A DNA stretch of 64,000 nt from Mucidula mucida (Eukaryota > Basidiomycota > Agaricomycetes > Agaricales > Physalacriaceae): assembly GCA_015501055.1 (NCBI GenBank), contig JADNYV010000133.1, positions 38,904 through 102,903 of the forward strand, written 5' to 3'. Of the stretch, positions 21,473-32,322 are shown in pieces; position 1 is the stretch's first letter; each line of letters starts with the position of its first letter. The notes beneath the pieces were generated by a model. The model did not search any database. It was not told the origin of the DNA and saw nothing but the letters and a program-made list of their open reading frames with translations. The position numbers and the translations under genes are program-made.

Positions 21473-22352
21473 ATGGGGTTTCTGTACGCAAAGCAGATTG
21501 AGGGCTGAGCTCAAGAAAATCGCCCTCGATTATTGTGAGATTGGGACTCTGTGGGACAACGTCCGGAAATGACACCCCACGGAAGAGATTTTCAGAGGAG
21601 CGTTGGTGGGACCACCACCAGGAGAAAGGGTGGAATTGGAATTGGTTTAATTTAGGAAGATGGACGGTTGGCGAAGAGGGTAGTAGAGCTCTTCTGGCAA
21701 TGTTCATGTACGGGGACCGTTCAACAGCTGTCACGTCCCACTCCTCCATGCTTGCAATCTCATATGCCAAGCGCGCCAAACCAGCGCCAGGGACGAGAAT
21801 ATGTGGCCGCTTCATACAACCTCGTCTTCCCTCCTGCAGCAGCTTGAGCACGCCCAAGATCGGCTTGAAGATAGTGTCGCGTTCCTTCGCGCCCTCGGCC
21901 GACCAGTCCCGGACATAATGCCGAAGGACTTCGCGCAACTGCGAAATGTCGTCCTTGTTCCCTTCGCCCCAAGCCCCAACGGACGAACCAAGCTGTTGCC
22001 TCACAATGTCGCCCACCTCACCCACGACCCTTGCATTGGCACTCACGCATTCACGTCCTCTCCGCAGTTTATCCTCGTACCCCGCATCTTCAAGGATCCT
22101 TTTTTGCTGTTTAGACAGCGCATTGAAGGAAGACTCGAGGGAGAATATTTGTGGCATAGAAAGACGCGTGAAATGGGCGGAGGTGAAGGAGGAAAGAGTG
22201 TCTTCCAGAGACGGTGAATGGGATCGACGACGGTACCATGGCCAAGCGCGCACCCGCATGATATCACGAGAAAATCCAGGGAATAAGGGCCACACGCGGA
22301 ATACGACGAAGAACACGACGAGGGGGACAAAGAGCGAAAGTAGGATATCCAT
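21072..22352 (-). CDS. N2227-like / carnosine N-methyltransferase family protein
   Basis: Intronless, 426 codons. Residues 1-22 (MDILLSLFVPLVVFFVVFRVWP) form a membrane anchor or signal anchor, a common addition in fungal members. The SAM-binding loop is HILVPGAGLARLAYEIASM. Further family features are the EWDVTAVERSPYMN acidic strand and the conserved C-terminal FEFDDMRQYGFQEN and CEYTCDDRAMMRWVYGAEMW. The animal homologue methylates carnosine; the fungal substrate is not established. The last ~130 codons were copied to 13716-14118, producing the FunK1 chimera. No breaks. Confidence 0.88.
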   Translation of the reverse strand: MDILLSLFVPLVVFFVVFRVWPLFPGFSRDIMRVRAWPWYRRRSHSPSLEDTLSSFTSAHFTRLSMPQIFSLESSFNALSKQQKRILEDAGYEDKLRRGRECVSANARVVGEVGDIVRQQLGSSVGAWGEGNKDDISQLREVLRHYVRDWSAEGAKERDTIFKPILGVLKLLQEGRRGCMKRPHILVPGAGLARLAYEIASMEEWDVTAVERSPYMNIARRALLPSSPTVHLPKLNQFQFHPFSWWWSHQRSSENLFRGVSFPDVVPQSPNLTIIEGDFLELSPQSALRTETPSPPASVLDVALLRKRDVGYDYIVTLFFIDALPNPVRTLAHIYSLLASGGVWINLGPLLYGTGGQERVELSLDEVLAVAESLGFEFDDMRQYGFQENDAQGKQRTTTVNCEYTCDDRAMMRWVYGAEMWVARKR

Positions 22353-22785
22353 TCTGACAGGCGTGTCGAGTGATGGTCCTAGTAGGAATATATTTTTGTG
22401 AAGTCAAGGGACAGCCTTCGACTTATTCTCGGAATGACCGCCCGTACATGGCGTGAAGTAGCAGAGACCAGAGATGGAGGTAAGCAATCAAGCCAGAAGT
22501 GCCGGCAAGACCCGATTGATCGAAACTGTGTTTGCATCCGACGTTCATTAGCTGTAAGAAGCTGGCTTCCTCTTTCTACGGAGCATTGCAGTGTATCTCC
22601 ATGGAGCGCAAGACAACCCTACTGGGAGAACAAGGAACCCAATAAGGCAGCCTCGAGAAGTCTGTCGCTGCTGCATACCAAATTTTACCGCCGTCGACGT
22701 CAAGGTCAAGATGAAATCAACCCAATAATACCTGCAGTACGTTCTAATTGTCTACATACTCAGCACATGGTTGACACTGGACAAG
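22353..22785. other. intergenic region
   Basis: About 430 bp between the start of the methyltransferase gene and the stop of the thioesterase gene, which is transcribed in the same leftward direction. Open frames here have no supporting features. Confidence 0.45.
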
Positions 22786-23780
22786 CTAATCGACGTCCAG
22801 GTCTTTACCCTCCAACACAGTCTCTCCATCATCCGACAACTTCACATTGTTCTGCCGTTCAAGTCAAGCTCAGTTCAATCAAAATAATCTAAGCAGAAGA
22901 ACTAACCTCGTGCACGCCTGATTTACCAACGTACTTCGTATGGTCTGAGAAGCACGATGAGCACTGAAACACAGACAAAGCGTGAGTTTCTCACATCCGT
23001 AAGCTAACAAATCTCCGGCAGCATTCGTGAATTCGGTGCGCGTGTATGCCAACGATTTGCCTGATATTCAACCTGATTAACGCGTGTATACTCAATGTGG
23101 CAGACAAAAATGCTGACCTATTCCGATTACAGAAGAACTGGCATAGAGAATATCGCCTGGCCGGCCAGCAGGCTTGACGAAAGAGGTGCCGATATCAGTA
23201 CTAACGCCCGTCATCCTATGTGGGTGTCAAAGTCGGGACATTACAAATGACGGGAGGAATCCGAACCAGTATCCTTTGGTTGCAACGGCAAGTGATCCCA
23301 CGGTATCGGTTAACGAGAGTATAAGACCACCATGAGCTGGTTTATAGCATTCATTACGAGTAGAGACGTTGGATCGAGACGGGTTTGATACACACCTGTC
23401 TAACGAAGAATCAGAACTGAATGAAGGCCAAAGAAGAAGAGTTGACATACTCCAACCCTATTGACTGAAATATGACTGAGTTTCGAAGTCACCGAATGGA
23501 TGAGGTGTACTGACTGTTATACGGTTCTATCTTCAGAGAGACATTCACGACGCCTGGCTTAGCTTTCTCTATCACAAGCTGGTTCCACGAGTAAGATCGA
23601 GGTCCAGGAGAAGAACGACAGAAGAGAACAAACATTTGGAAAACATTGCGCGTCGTGTCCTGTCTGAGCTAATTGATACGTGACATGGGGAATCTCCAGC
23701 ACACTCGCACCTTTATTGACGATGAACGACTGCCAAACCTATACTGAAGTTGAAGAAACGTTGGAGATTAGAAGCGCCAT
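22786..23780 (-). CDS. hotdog-fold acyl-CoA thioesterase (Acot13-like), with 4-nt microexon
   Basis: Assembled from short exons. Ordered pieces: SYSWNQLVIEKAKPGVVNVSLKIEPYN | INRVG | T | AHGGLILSLTDTVGSLAVATKGYW | MTGVSTDIGTSFVKPAG | KSLAYTRTEFTNAAGDLLAYG | YHTKYVGKSGVHE | NNVKLSDDGETVLEG..., stop TAG at 22786. HGG, GVSTDI and HTK are the thioesterase signatures. Introns 22852-22906, 22945-22994, 23061-23117, 23216-23266, 23337-23395, 23400-23450, 23465-23514; all exon phases agree. Between the introns at 23337-23395 and 23400-23450 lies a 4-base exon (23396-23399, ACAG), needed to read NRVGTAHGG. The 5' end is uncertain: an 85-nt intron would link an ATG at 23780 (MALLISNVSSTS) to DTTRNVFQMFV; the ATG at 23635 is the fallback. 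Likely hydrolyses medium- or long-chain acyl-CoA. Confidence 0.82.
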
Positions 23781-24202
23781 GCATACCCTACGAGTGAATC
23801 TCAGACACGCAGACATACTGCAACGCGTTATTCAATGAGCTCGAGAACGATAATGATGGGAGGAAGCAGAGCGCACAATCCTCATCACGTCAACATCCGG
23901 CGGTTTCGGTCCGAAATGCTCTCTCTCCCTTTCCTCGTCCTTTGATGATAAAAATGCCTATCAATCTCTTTCGGATGTAAACGATGTAACAAAGCAAGGA
24001 AGCATCATGTATAGATGTCCATACCCGGCTGCGCTAGCGCCAGGCAGGCCTTCCTTTGTTTTGCTTTTCCTCTCTGTCCACCACCTCATTCACGCCACTG
24101 AACAAGTCGCATCTTGAGCCGTGTCTGCGGGGCTATTTCCGCTGCCGGCTTCGTCTCCACTAGGAATGTTTCTTACTGGAATGCCAGTTCTAGTCGAAAT
24201 AG
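23781..24202. other. intergenic / unresolved 5' region of the next gene
   Basis: Separates the leftward thioesterase from the rightward MYND-related gene. It should hold both promoters and the missing 5' exon(s) of the latter. I could not find a Cys-rich exon that joins in frame. Confidence 0.35.
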
Positions 24203-24901
24203 TGTCAACGGGCGGACTGGCGCAACCACAAGCTGGAATGCAAGAAAATAGAACGGGACCGCCAGGAGCTAGTCGCTGAGACGGGGATCGCCTCGGCGTA
24301 CGACGACGTGCAAGCCTGGGTGGAGTATTACAACACGCCACTCAAGAACTGCGCCATCGCGTCGTACCGTCTTGCAGAAACGCCCCACATGGAGAAGGAT
24401 GCCATCTTCACGGTCGTGATCTCTTACGATGGGCGTGATCCACGCCCACACATGAAATTCATGGTCGAGTGCGTGAGCCGTATAGGTCGCCAGGAGTTGC
24501 GGCCTGAGATGTTCGCCTGGCTCTCCGATGAAGCTGACCGCCGCCATTACGAGGCAATGGGGAACCTTTTCTATGGGACTGGTTCCTACCGCGTCCATGT
24601 CAAATTCTCTCAACGAGAAGAGCCATTTAGAGCGATCAAATGGGCACAAGCATCTTTGGTGAGGCAGGATTGGTTCAAGCTTCTCCGGGAGTACGTCGAC
24701 ACTGGTTCAAAGATGAGCTTTTGCTGTGGCAAGTTGGAAGAATTGGGTCGATGCTGTTGTGGAGGTTGGACTCGTGACAAGAAGCGCATGGTAGGTGGCG
24801 TCTACTCTAGCGTCTTGATGTTTCTCAATTTCATCATATAGGATGCCTTCAAGAAGGCAGAGTCTAACGACTTGCCATCTGATTTGGACTCGTTGGATTA
24901 A
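24203..24901 (+). CDS. MYND-finger-related protein, 5' part unresolved
   Basis: Open from an acceptor-like ...aaatag at 24202. It begins CQRADWRNHKLECKK, which is the second half of a MYND zinc finger (CQxADWxxHKxxC). Then come ~190 residues without a recognised domain (ASYRLAETPHMEKDAIFTVV; GNLFYGTGSYRVHVKFSQRE). One intron at 24791-24841; the last exon reads DAFKKAESNDLPSDLDSLD and stops TAA. The first Cys pairs of the finger are not found upstream in any frame that joins, although tactgg...agtcgaaat just before resembles a damaged YCSR codon run. Either a distant exon is missed or the finger is truncated. MYND fingers bind Pro-rich partners; no function can be assigned here. Confidence 0.55.
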
Positions 24902-25127
24902 GTCGTATGCATCCATTCCTATGTGTACATTTTGTGGTTTTATTCAAAGCAAGCAATGACTTGTCTTCGGAGTCGCCACCGTGACATCGGCGAAAAGCTG
25001 CGAAATTGATCAAACCACCTCTCTCAACATGTCACTTCTGATCAGCTTCAATCGGGAGTTGGAGAAGTAGTAGTCAATTAAAGCAATTCAACGATATTAT
25101 TATTAAAGCAAGTATTTATCAGTATCT

Positions 25128-26617
25128 TTAAACAGTCAACGTTTCGGATGCATCGAGAGCCGACGCAGAGGCTTCAGCACCAGGGCTCAAGGAGACGGTC
25201 CTAATGGACAAGAAGTCAGAAACATCCAGCTCGACATAAAATTATACGCACGGGATTACTCCGATGGGGTTGGAATCGCTAGTGTCGAAGACCGCTGAAA
25301 CGTCCACGCCAACAGTGATGTAGCCGACGAGACCGTCCGCGAGGGTGGACCCCAGAAGCTGAGTGGAGATGACAGCGCTGTAGCCGGCGCTGCTGGCAGA
25401 CGGGTAGAGGCTGTCCTCCTAGAAATAGTCAGGTCCTGAATCGAGTAAGCAAGCTATATCAGAAGCGCACATCATTGGTAACACGCGTCAGAGTCTCCAA
25501 ATGAGCAGAGTACGGCTCCATCTCGTACACCTGGTTGATGAGAGACTCTTCGTAGAAGATCTGTCCCACGTGTTGGATGCTCGAAGCCGCAAGGGTGTTG
25601 GTACCGTCCTCAGATACGGTGCCATTGACACTAGGCATCGTTAGTGCAAGTCCAACTCCACTAACAGCAGAAGAACCTACTGGACAGCAATGTGGATGTG
25701 AGTCGTGCGGGAAGCATAGTACCCAGGGAAGATGGTCAAGAACTCGGCGATGCCACTCTCATCGGTCTTGGTAAAACCGCGGAGGAAGGTCTCGTCGTCG
25801 GTGGTACCATCCGCGCGAACGGTGACACCTGCACAAAGGCAATTAGCCCTTATCCCAAGACCAGAAGCAATTTTCCTACCTTCGTAGGCCTCTACAGTGT
25901 CGGGGTTGATTCCCGTGTAACCGCTGTACGCGCCAGTGGCATTACAATGCTTTGAGAGCCCATGAGTATTCGGCCCATGAGATCAAGTAAAAGTCACTCA
26001 CCCACATGTCAATGAAAGCCCCGGAAAGAGGTTCACAGGTATTAACGTCGACTAGGCGCATATGTAAGTTGACTGTATGCAAAAATTCCTTTCACTTACT
26101 CAGGCCGATATCAAGGTACATGTCAAGACCCTCTTGATTTTCACGAACATCGCGACGATAGAGTTCACCTGAAAGTAACGCATGATGTGAGCACAGCAAG
26201 AGTTGAAGTTCGGAGAAACCGACTAACCATCGACGAAGTAAGGACCAAAAATAGTATCGGGTGCCAGTACGCAAGTCGTGTTTTGAATTTCCGCGTACTT
26301 GGCTCTTTCTTCCAATCCACGTGAGTTCCAGTTACGCGCCACGAGTTTCGAGTCCTCGATCATGCGAATCTGAAGACTTCGGCGGCGCTTAGCGGCCAGC
26401 GCATCTGCGCGCTTCGCGATTGATTCAGCACAGTGATCCAATCCTCGCGTTTGAGCGAGGGCGCGCTTGTGAAGCTCAGCTATAAAACCGGTCAGCGCTA
26501 TACACCGACACGACGTAGAACATACTAACCTTCTGGCACTGTCGTCTCCTTATGAGGATGTGCGAATGTCGAAGCCAATACAGAGAGGGCTACAGCGAAA
26601 GAAAAAGCAGAACGCAT
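25128..26617 (-). CDS. secreted intradiol ring-cleavage dioxygenase
   Basis: Non-haem Fe(III) enzyme family that splits catechols between the hydroxyls; extracellular fungal forms act on lignin- or plant-derived aromatics. Signal peptide MRSAFSFAVALSVLASTFA. Eight introns (25201-25251, 25419-25470, 25631-25680, 25829-25879, 25950-26001, 26052-26099, 26169-26227, 26480-26529); exon lengths sum exactly to 358 codons. Catalytic blocks: TIFGPYFVDGELYRRD (first Tyr ligand), FIDMWHCNATGAYSGY, FLRGFTKTDESG, and FPGYYASRTTHIHIAV with the second Tyr and the two His ligands. The C-terminus is Ser/Ala-rich. Substrate is inference. Confidence 0.93.
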
Positions 26618-27403
26618 GTTGAGAAGGTTGCTGCAGTGAAGAATGAGAGAATCTGATTATAAATGTGAGAAGGAGATCGTCGAAGGGTGTTTTGAGGTTT
26701 GAGGCATTTCAGCGCCCTTTTTGAAGGTGGAATGGCGAACTGCGCGCCATGCCTGCCGCATGGTCGATCACCTGCGCTAGTGCGAATGCGCGGTATATCA
26801 TTGGCGCTAGGAAAGAAGAGTGTCGTTGTAATTGATGCATTGATTTCCGCAGCACTGTCTCGACGCGTCGTAATATTGAGAATTGTAGTGGAAACCGGAG
26901 CGTCCGAGTAATGCAAGGATTTTTTTACGATTTGATTTAGGATGAAGGAAAGCCTACAAAGTCATGCAAGGAGGAAGTATCGTTTTACCAAGACACGGCT
27001 CTGCCAGTGAATCGTCTGAGGAGTTGATCTCAGCACCGAACGCGTCGAAGCGTTGAGTCGGACAACAACAAAGGATCCGCGTCTTTTGGAAATTTCCCTT
27101 GATCCCGTTCTGAACAAGGAGGCAACGTACATAATATGTAAGTAGATGAAGTGAAGTAGCCGGCGTACAGCCGTCAGGGTCTAGAAAGCGGCTGTACGAC
27201 TGCGCTGAAAGCATTTCCCGTATCAGTGGTGAACAAGAGAGCGATCGACGGAGTGATTGAACGGTTTAGAAGGCCCATGAATTCGTGTAGTACTGGTGTA
27301 GTAGTACTGTGGTAGTTGAGTGAACATTGTCATTGTGAGTGGTTGGTGGTCGAGAGCAGACTGGCTTAGTGACGTAATGTCCGCCAGCTTATCATAAACG
27401 TTC
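26618..27403. other. intergenic region
   Basis: Divergent spacer between the intradiol dioxygenase and the small membrane-protein gene. No convincing gene, repeat or RNA. Confidence 0.45.
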
Positions 27404-27947
27404 ATGGACTCCCTTCGACGACGTGTTCCATTCACTATCAAAGACGAGGATGAGGAGGAGAGTGACCACGTCCTCGATGAACAAGGTGTGGCAGACGATG
27501 GCTTCGTTGGAATGGCCTTTGATGACTTGTTCACAGAACAGGAAGAACTAATACAGTCTTTGAGGACCGCCAATGCGGCGTCTGACAGAAAAGCCCTTAT
27601 TCTTCTGTATGCCATATTGGGGATGTCTTTCTTCGCGTCCGTCTCTCAGTTTTAACTCAACCTTTTCTTGACGTTGACTTTCTGGCAGGCAACTTGTGAG
27701 GTTTACACCGCTAACACTTATGCCCTTGATCGTGCACCTCAATCTGTTACTCATCCTGAGGCATCATCCTCAAGCATTCTCGTTCCAATTAACCTACGCC
27801 ACCGCCTTTGTTGCTCCGACTCTTGCTCTTTTTCTCGGATATTCTGTCGCATGGTGGTGCTTGACGCCGGTGGTCGCCTTTTCATTCAAAACGTTCTGGA
27901 AGGAATTGACAAAGGAACCGAGAATCTGGCAGCCTTGGAAGGCATGA
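27404..27947 (+). CDS. small multi-pass membrane protein, C-terminus uncertain
   Basis: MDSLRRRVPFTIKDEDEEESD begins an acidic cytosolic N-terminus, followed by EQEELIQSLRTANAASDR. One intron (27637-27688) joins LYAILGMSFFA to QLVRFTPLTLMPL. Hydrophobic stretches: ALILLYAILGMSFFA, LTLMPLIVHLNLLLIL, TYATAFVAPTLALFLGYSVAWW. As read it ends IWQPWKA at 27947. In the next frame the same DNA reads NVLEGIDKGTENLAALEGMRYRALGA, ending 27970, which looks more like a conserved tail; a one-base indel in the AAAA run near 27888 would link them. I do not recognise the family with certainty. Confidence 0.6.
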
Positions 27948-28071
27948 GATACAGGGCTCTCGGAGCATAGAAACATTCGTATGTGTTCCTATAAGCTACA
28001 TGTAATACATCGAGTTAAATTCTTAAATACAGCACGCAGACTTTACGTGGGGCAGGCAGCGCAGCATCACT

Positions 28072-29394
28072 TTAGCGTTCCGGTTGACGAACCATGAGAT
28101 CTCCAAATGTGCTACCGTCTCTCGGTGACGCCACCAGATCTACAGATATTCCCCAACTCCTTTCTCTCGGAAGATATATGGTAGCCGGCCGTGGTTGAGA
28201 CTCGTCATTCCTCCAAAACATCACCGTATGCAGTACGCCTGGCTGTGACCCAAAGACGAAGAAGATGACCGTGCCAACTTGTTGCAGTGGTCAGTACTCT
28301 CGGTGATTTGGTGTTACAACAACTTACTTGTTGCAGCGTACATGTCCGGCGCCAGATTATGCTCGTCGAAGAGTACAACGAGGTTGACACTATACTTCGA
28401 TATCAGCCTCTTCCGCCGCATTAACACTTTTGAGAACGCTCACGCTATACCGAACAGTATGCACACCCCAAACACTAGGACTCGAACAAGCAGCTGGATA
28501 TCTACGCCACCCGGGATCCCTGCTTTCCTCATGCCCGTCCAGTTTCGGCGTAATATGATGGCGAGATATACTAGCAACAAATCAGATATAGAAAAATGTG
28601 GAACAAAATTTGCCCAGACGCACTCTGTAAAGCGATGATTGCGATGCACATGACAAAGGTAAACAGGATCATTGAATTTGCTCTTCACACCCGGTGAGCA
28701 TTCTGCCATTCCGAGGAGATTGTATACTTACAGAGCATCACACTTCAAGGCGCAATAGAAAAAGCGCCGGTGGCGAGTGACCAAGTCGGGATATGAAACA
28801 GATATTGCGAGGTTGATGATGGTGAAAATCAGTTGCACCGCGTATGGTGCGATGAGCATCTATGTCGAAATCAGAGATGCCTTTCCAACCTTCCTTGCTA
28901 TGCGCACCCCAATCATACTCGGTTTGCTCACTTCGGAACCCGTCGAAATAACGACCATATGGTATACCAATGCCAAAATGGCGACAGACCACCTTGGAAG
29001 GATCAGACACGATTATGCCTCTCGCGGACGAACGTACATTGGCGTTATTCCGTATAACAAGGCTGTCTGGGCGATACAGAGACTCTTCCTCGGCTCCGGC
29101 GTGTCAGGCCTATATTCGCCAGCATAGAACAGCAGCAAGGAGAAAATGCCGGAGAGTATCCATGTCATGCATACATTGATCACAGTGGGATGACGCTTCG
29201 CACGTTTGGACACCAGGAGAACGACAACGAGGAGGGGGAGCAGAATAGTGTTGGAGATGAGATTGAAATATATCCAAACATTGAGCAAGACACCCGAGTG
29301 CGATCCCATGTCATGCTGGTTCACCCCTGCAGCAGTGCTTAGTGGAGGACAGCGACGACTAGATTGAGGACGTACTTGAAGTAAGGGGAGTCAT
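28072..29394 (-). CDS. seven-transmembrane receptor-like protein
   Basis: Start ATG 29392-29394 (MTPLTS), then VNQHDMGSHSGVLLNVWIYF. Seven hydrophobic spans follow: FNLISNTILLPLLVVVLLVS, CMTWILSGIFSLLLFY, SVAILALVYHMVVI, LIAPYAVQLIFTIINLAIS, SMILFTFVMCIAIIAL, LLVRVLVFGVCILFG, and GTVIFFVFGSQPGVLHTVMFW. At least seven short introns are needed; each has GT..AG ends and keeps frame. The cytosolic tail ends FGDLMVRQPER at TAA 28072. The overall pattern is like the poorly characterised 7TM proteins common in Agaricomycetes, possibly G-protein coupled. There is no pheromone-receptor (Ste3) signature. Ligand unknown. Confidence 0.8.
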
Positions 29395-30340
29395 AACGAC
29401 GGACGGTCGGGGTGGGATTCTGGCCCGCAGAAATACAGAATGGCGCACAGAGATATCCAGCCCGCAGATATCTCAAGTGAGGGTGAGGGTTTATATGGAG
29501 AGACGAGGAGAGGGAGTACTGTGGGATACATCACGTCCGAAGTGATATCGACAGTGGGCATCGATTGTGCGGGCTCTACGAAACCATCAGATCGAAACAG
29601 CTTGAAGCCGTTCGCACCGCCCTCGAGCAATCCTGTAGTTTACGACTGTTTCGTGGCGGGATGGTGTGCTGTCTCATTGGAGGATGTCTTTGTGCCGGGC
29701 CGAACGTTTCACTGGTTAATTTGCACTCAAGAACGGAACCCAGGATCCATTTTCGACGCACCGGGAGAGCGACCCAATTGTATGATTGATCTCATCATCG
29801 CCTGACAGATGCCCGTTAAGTGATCAGTTTGGGAGTATAGCTGCTACTCAAATTCGTGATTAATGCTACGCTGAGACCACGTACATCATGTATTCTCATG
29901 CTAAAAGCTGTCTGTCCTCTCACCCAACGGTTCTCATATGTCTTTGGTAGAACCATCAAACGAGCTGTTCCCGTGCCGCAATATTCGACAGCAGACGTAC
30001 TTTCAGAGTATAGTTGTAGGCTATTGCTGTCGCGGTCAGCTAACCGTGATGATTGGAATAGTAGATGCTCTTCGAGCGAGCGATTCATCTCAGTACGGCT
30101 TCACTGCCTTACCGGCTGTTGAAATCCTATTCACAATCCTGCATGTATACATATGAGGTAGCGAGCAACAAGCGAAATCAAAGCGAAATGCCAGTTTGAC
30201 GTTGCCATTAGCGATTGCCTTCGCCGTTTGGAGGACCCAGGAAAGATTGGTATACACGTGTTCATGAGCAGAGTGAAACGCCCACCATTGATCTGTATCT
30301 TTGCCTTTGACCATCATGATCTCCCCATCAATCTTTGAAC
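29395..30340. other. intergenic region
   Basis: About 950 bp between divergent genes. Open frames here show no family resemblance, and no repeat or RNA gene is recognised. Confidence 0.45.
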
Positions 30341-31139
30341 ATGTCGTTCGAATCATCGAGCAATGCGTCAGTGTCTCCCGGGCTTCACATAAAAGGAAAA
30401 AGAGGTTCGCGACGGACTTGGCCTTGGTTGTATTGTCTATTCGGTATTCTACCCTGCGTTCGTGGGTTAATCTTGGTGCTCATTCAAGATAACAGTACTG
30501 CGTATCTCGTAGATGCGATCTCTATGGACTTGACACTCTTCTCATCAATCTCCGGGCTGTATGTACCGCGAAGAACTATTACACGGATGAACCAAGTTGC
30601 TGACCTCCACGACTGCGTCTTAGAAGGATCCCTTATTCTCCGATGTTGTTCATCTTTACGAACCCACCTCTGATCAATCGTTCTTCGTCAACGTTTCGCT
30701 CTTCCTGGCGCAGGACTCTATAGAGGAGACAACTTTTATAGCGGCTAGCTCTCCTCCGAGGATCGTCCAGCCATCTGAGCGGCTCTGTAAAACGTGGAGG
30801 ATGCTGAGAGGGAAATTTGACAGCAGTTCGACAACTTTAAGGCTACCGGATGCGTTATCACCGTGTGTGACTGTTCCCCTTGCAGCTTTACTGCTGGAGT
30901 ATCCTGTGGCATACGTTCCCGAGGCAGGACCTGGGCCGATGCATGTTACACTGCAGGTGTACGAATGCTCTATAACCTTGCCTCCGGGTTTGACTGGTAT
31001 TGGGGTGGTGAAGTTCTCTTGTCCGCAAGGTATCGCTGAAACGGTGGAGTGCTGGGGACTTCGCGATCGCTACGAGGCGCGTGGCGTCAGTATGCATGTT
31101 CGAAAAACGATAGAGGTAGTCGATAAATTGGTGCTATAA
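30341..31139 (+). CDS. uncharacterised protein, possible DUF4504/C1orf74-like
   Basis: Exon 1 from ATG 30341 (MSFESSSNASVSPG) to ...LTLFSSISGLY; intron 30563-30623 (GTACCG...TCTTAG); exon 2 KDPLFSDVVHLYEPTSDQSFF to KTIEVVDKLVL, stop 31137-31139. Lengths are in frame (74 codons, then 172 including stop). Exon 2 is clearly coding-like. The segment ALLLEYPVAYVPEAGPGP, then QVYECSITLP and GVVKFSCPQ resembles, from memory, the EYPVxY...VxFSCP layout of DUF4504 proteins, whose function is unknown. Further 5' introns are possible because exon 1 is less convincing. Confidence 0.5.
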
Positions 31140-31884
31140 ATCATCCAACAGCGGCGTACTGAGTTGCATCGTGCCATGACTCAGAGCAAGACTTCTTCTG
31201 ATCCATCAGCCTTTTTCTGAAGAGGACTTCCTTGGTTGTGGCAATGAAAGAGGACTCATCAGGGAAATATTTATTCAACAGCGTCAAACTTGAAGACTGT
31301 AGGGCGCGCATCACAGCGCGCTCAATGTCTTTGCATCAGCCTCGAGGAACCCTGATGAAGGTAGCTATACGAACTGCGTGAACTTCTTGAACTTCTGGTT
31401 CTCTTCGGTGACAACGAAGATAAACTCGCTCCCAGCTACGAAGTGCCACCGGATGTCACCTCCGTTGAAACGGCGTATAATCAGTGACGAACAGAATATG
31501 GGCACTCCACCACCTACATGATTAGGAGCGATAATCGTATCTCCCGATATCGTTTCGTGGTAGTGTTCGCATGAGGGCCTCGTCGACGGGCAGTACATAA
31601 AATCTTTGGTTTGTGCTGCCTTTGTCTTTGAACGCAGCTGCGTAATCGCATTATTACAAAGATTTATGGTTCGTATTGGTGATCCTTGTGAAGTGTGGCG
31701 TATGCGTCCTATGATGCGCATTTCGGAAGGGGGTGTCTGAATTTTAGGATGTATCGTCTGTTCGGACTGCGCAAGGAACCAGTTCGGGTGTTCCTTTTGT
31801 CGAGACTTGCTTTTTCAAGTTTTTGTCTAGTGAATGGAAGCGCATAATTCAGATAGGTACGAGCCCGTTTGAAGCTGGTGTCAT
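31140..31884. other. intergenic region with possible minus-strand exon
   Basis: On the minus strand, 31521-31364 reads GVPIFCSSLIIRRFNGGDIR...EFIFVVTEENQKFKKFTQFV and stops. A second stretch near 31640-31560 reads FYVLPVDEALMRTLPRND in another frame. They could be exons of one small gene, but I could not join them and know no family that matches. Confidence 0.3.
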
Positions 31885-31955
31885 GCCTCCTTAGCTCAGT
31901 GGTAGAGCGCGTCACTTGTAATGACGAGGTCAGTCGTTCAACCGGCTAGGTGGCA
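31885..31955 (+). tRNA. tRNA-Thr(TGT), slightly atypical
   Basis: Starts GCCTCCTTAGCTCAGTGG. The anticodon arm CGTCA-CTTGTAA-TGACG gives anticodon TGT (codon ACA). A T-run about 10 nt past the end fits a Pol III terminator. Two oddities: the T loop appears one base short (ttcaac between agtcg and cggct), and the acceptor stem has a T-T mismatch (cctcct opposite aggtgg). It may be a pseudogene or a weak copy. Confidence 0.7.
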
Positions 31956-31999
31956 ATGGCGCTACATTTTTTCTCGGTTTTTTGGCCTCACTGACCGTT

Positions 32000-32322
32000 A
32001 GGGTGGCGCAGTAAACCGTGTTACTAACAGTATCGATACCGACCCCCCACGAGGCTCAAGTTATGAAACCGTTAGTAACGGTTTCGATACCGGCACGTGT
32101 TTGAGACACGTGATGTGGCGCAGCGCCCAGCCGCCCTCATCCCGCCCTAGTCCCGCCACCCCCAAGGTTCTCTGAGTGCCAGCGCCCCGGCACGTGCGCT
32201 AGTCACGTGCCGGTATCGAAACCTACCCGCCGACCCTCGACTGTTTCCATACCGTATCAATACCGTTACTAACTGCAGTAAACCCGAGGTGTATCAAAAC
32301 CTAAGGTTTACTTCGCCACCCT
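32000..32322. mobile_element. MITE with 10-bp target-site duplication
   Basis: 323 bp, no coding capacity. Ends are inverted: AGGGTGGCGcAGTAAACC at 32000, and the complement of AGGGTGGCGaAGTAAACC at 32322. It is flanked by a perfect 10-bp direct repeat ACTGACCGTT (31990-31999 and 32323-32332). Inside, GTTTCGATACCGGCACGTG near 32080 is matched by its exact complement near 32200, so the element can fold into a long hairpin. A 10-bp duplication and G-rich ends fit a Mutator-like (MULE) non-autonomous element. Confidence 0.88.

Noticed and set aside
23437..23460. Reading the thioesterase exon straight on as RNECYKPAHGG with no microexon
   Set aside because: It keeps PAHGG, but leaves NRVG unattached and the upstream phase wrong; the ACAG exon solves both.
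29440..29805. 121-codon rightward open frame upstream of the 7TM gene
   Set aside because: No hydrophobic or family pattern, no splice support, lies in the promoter region.
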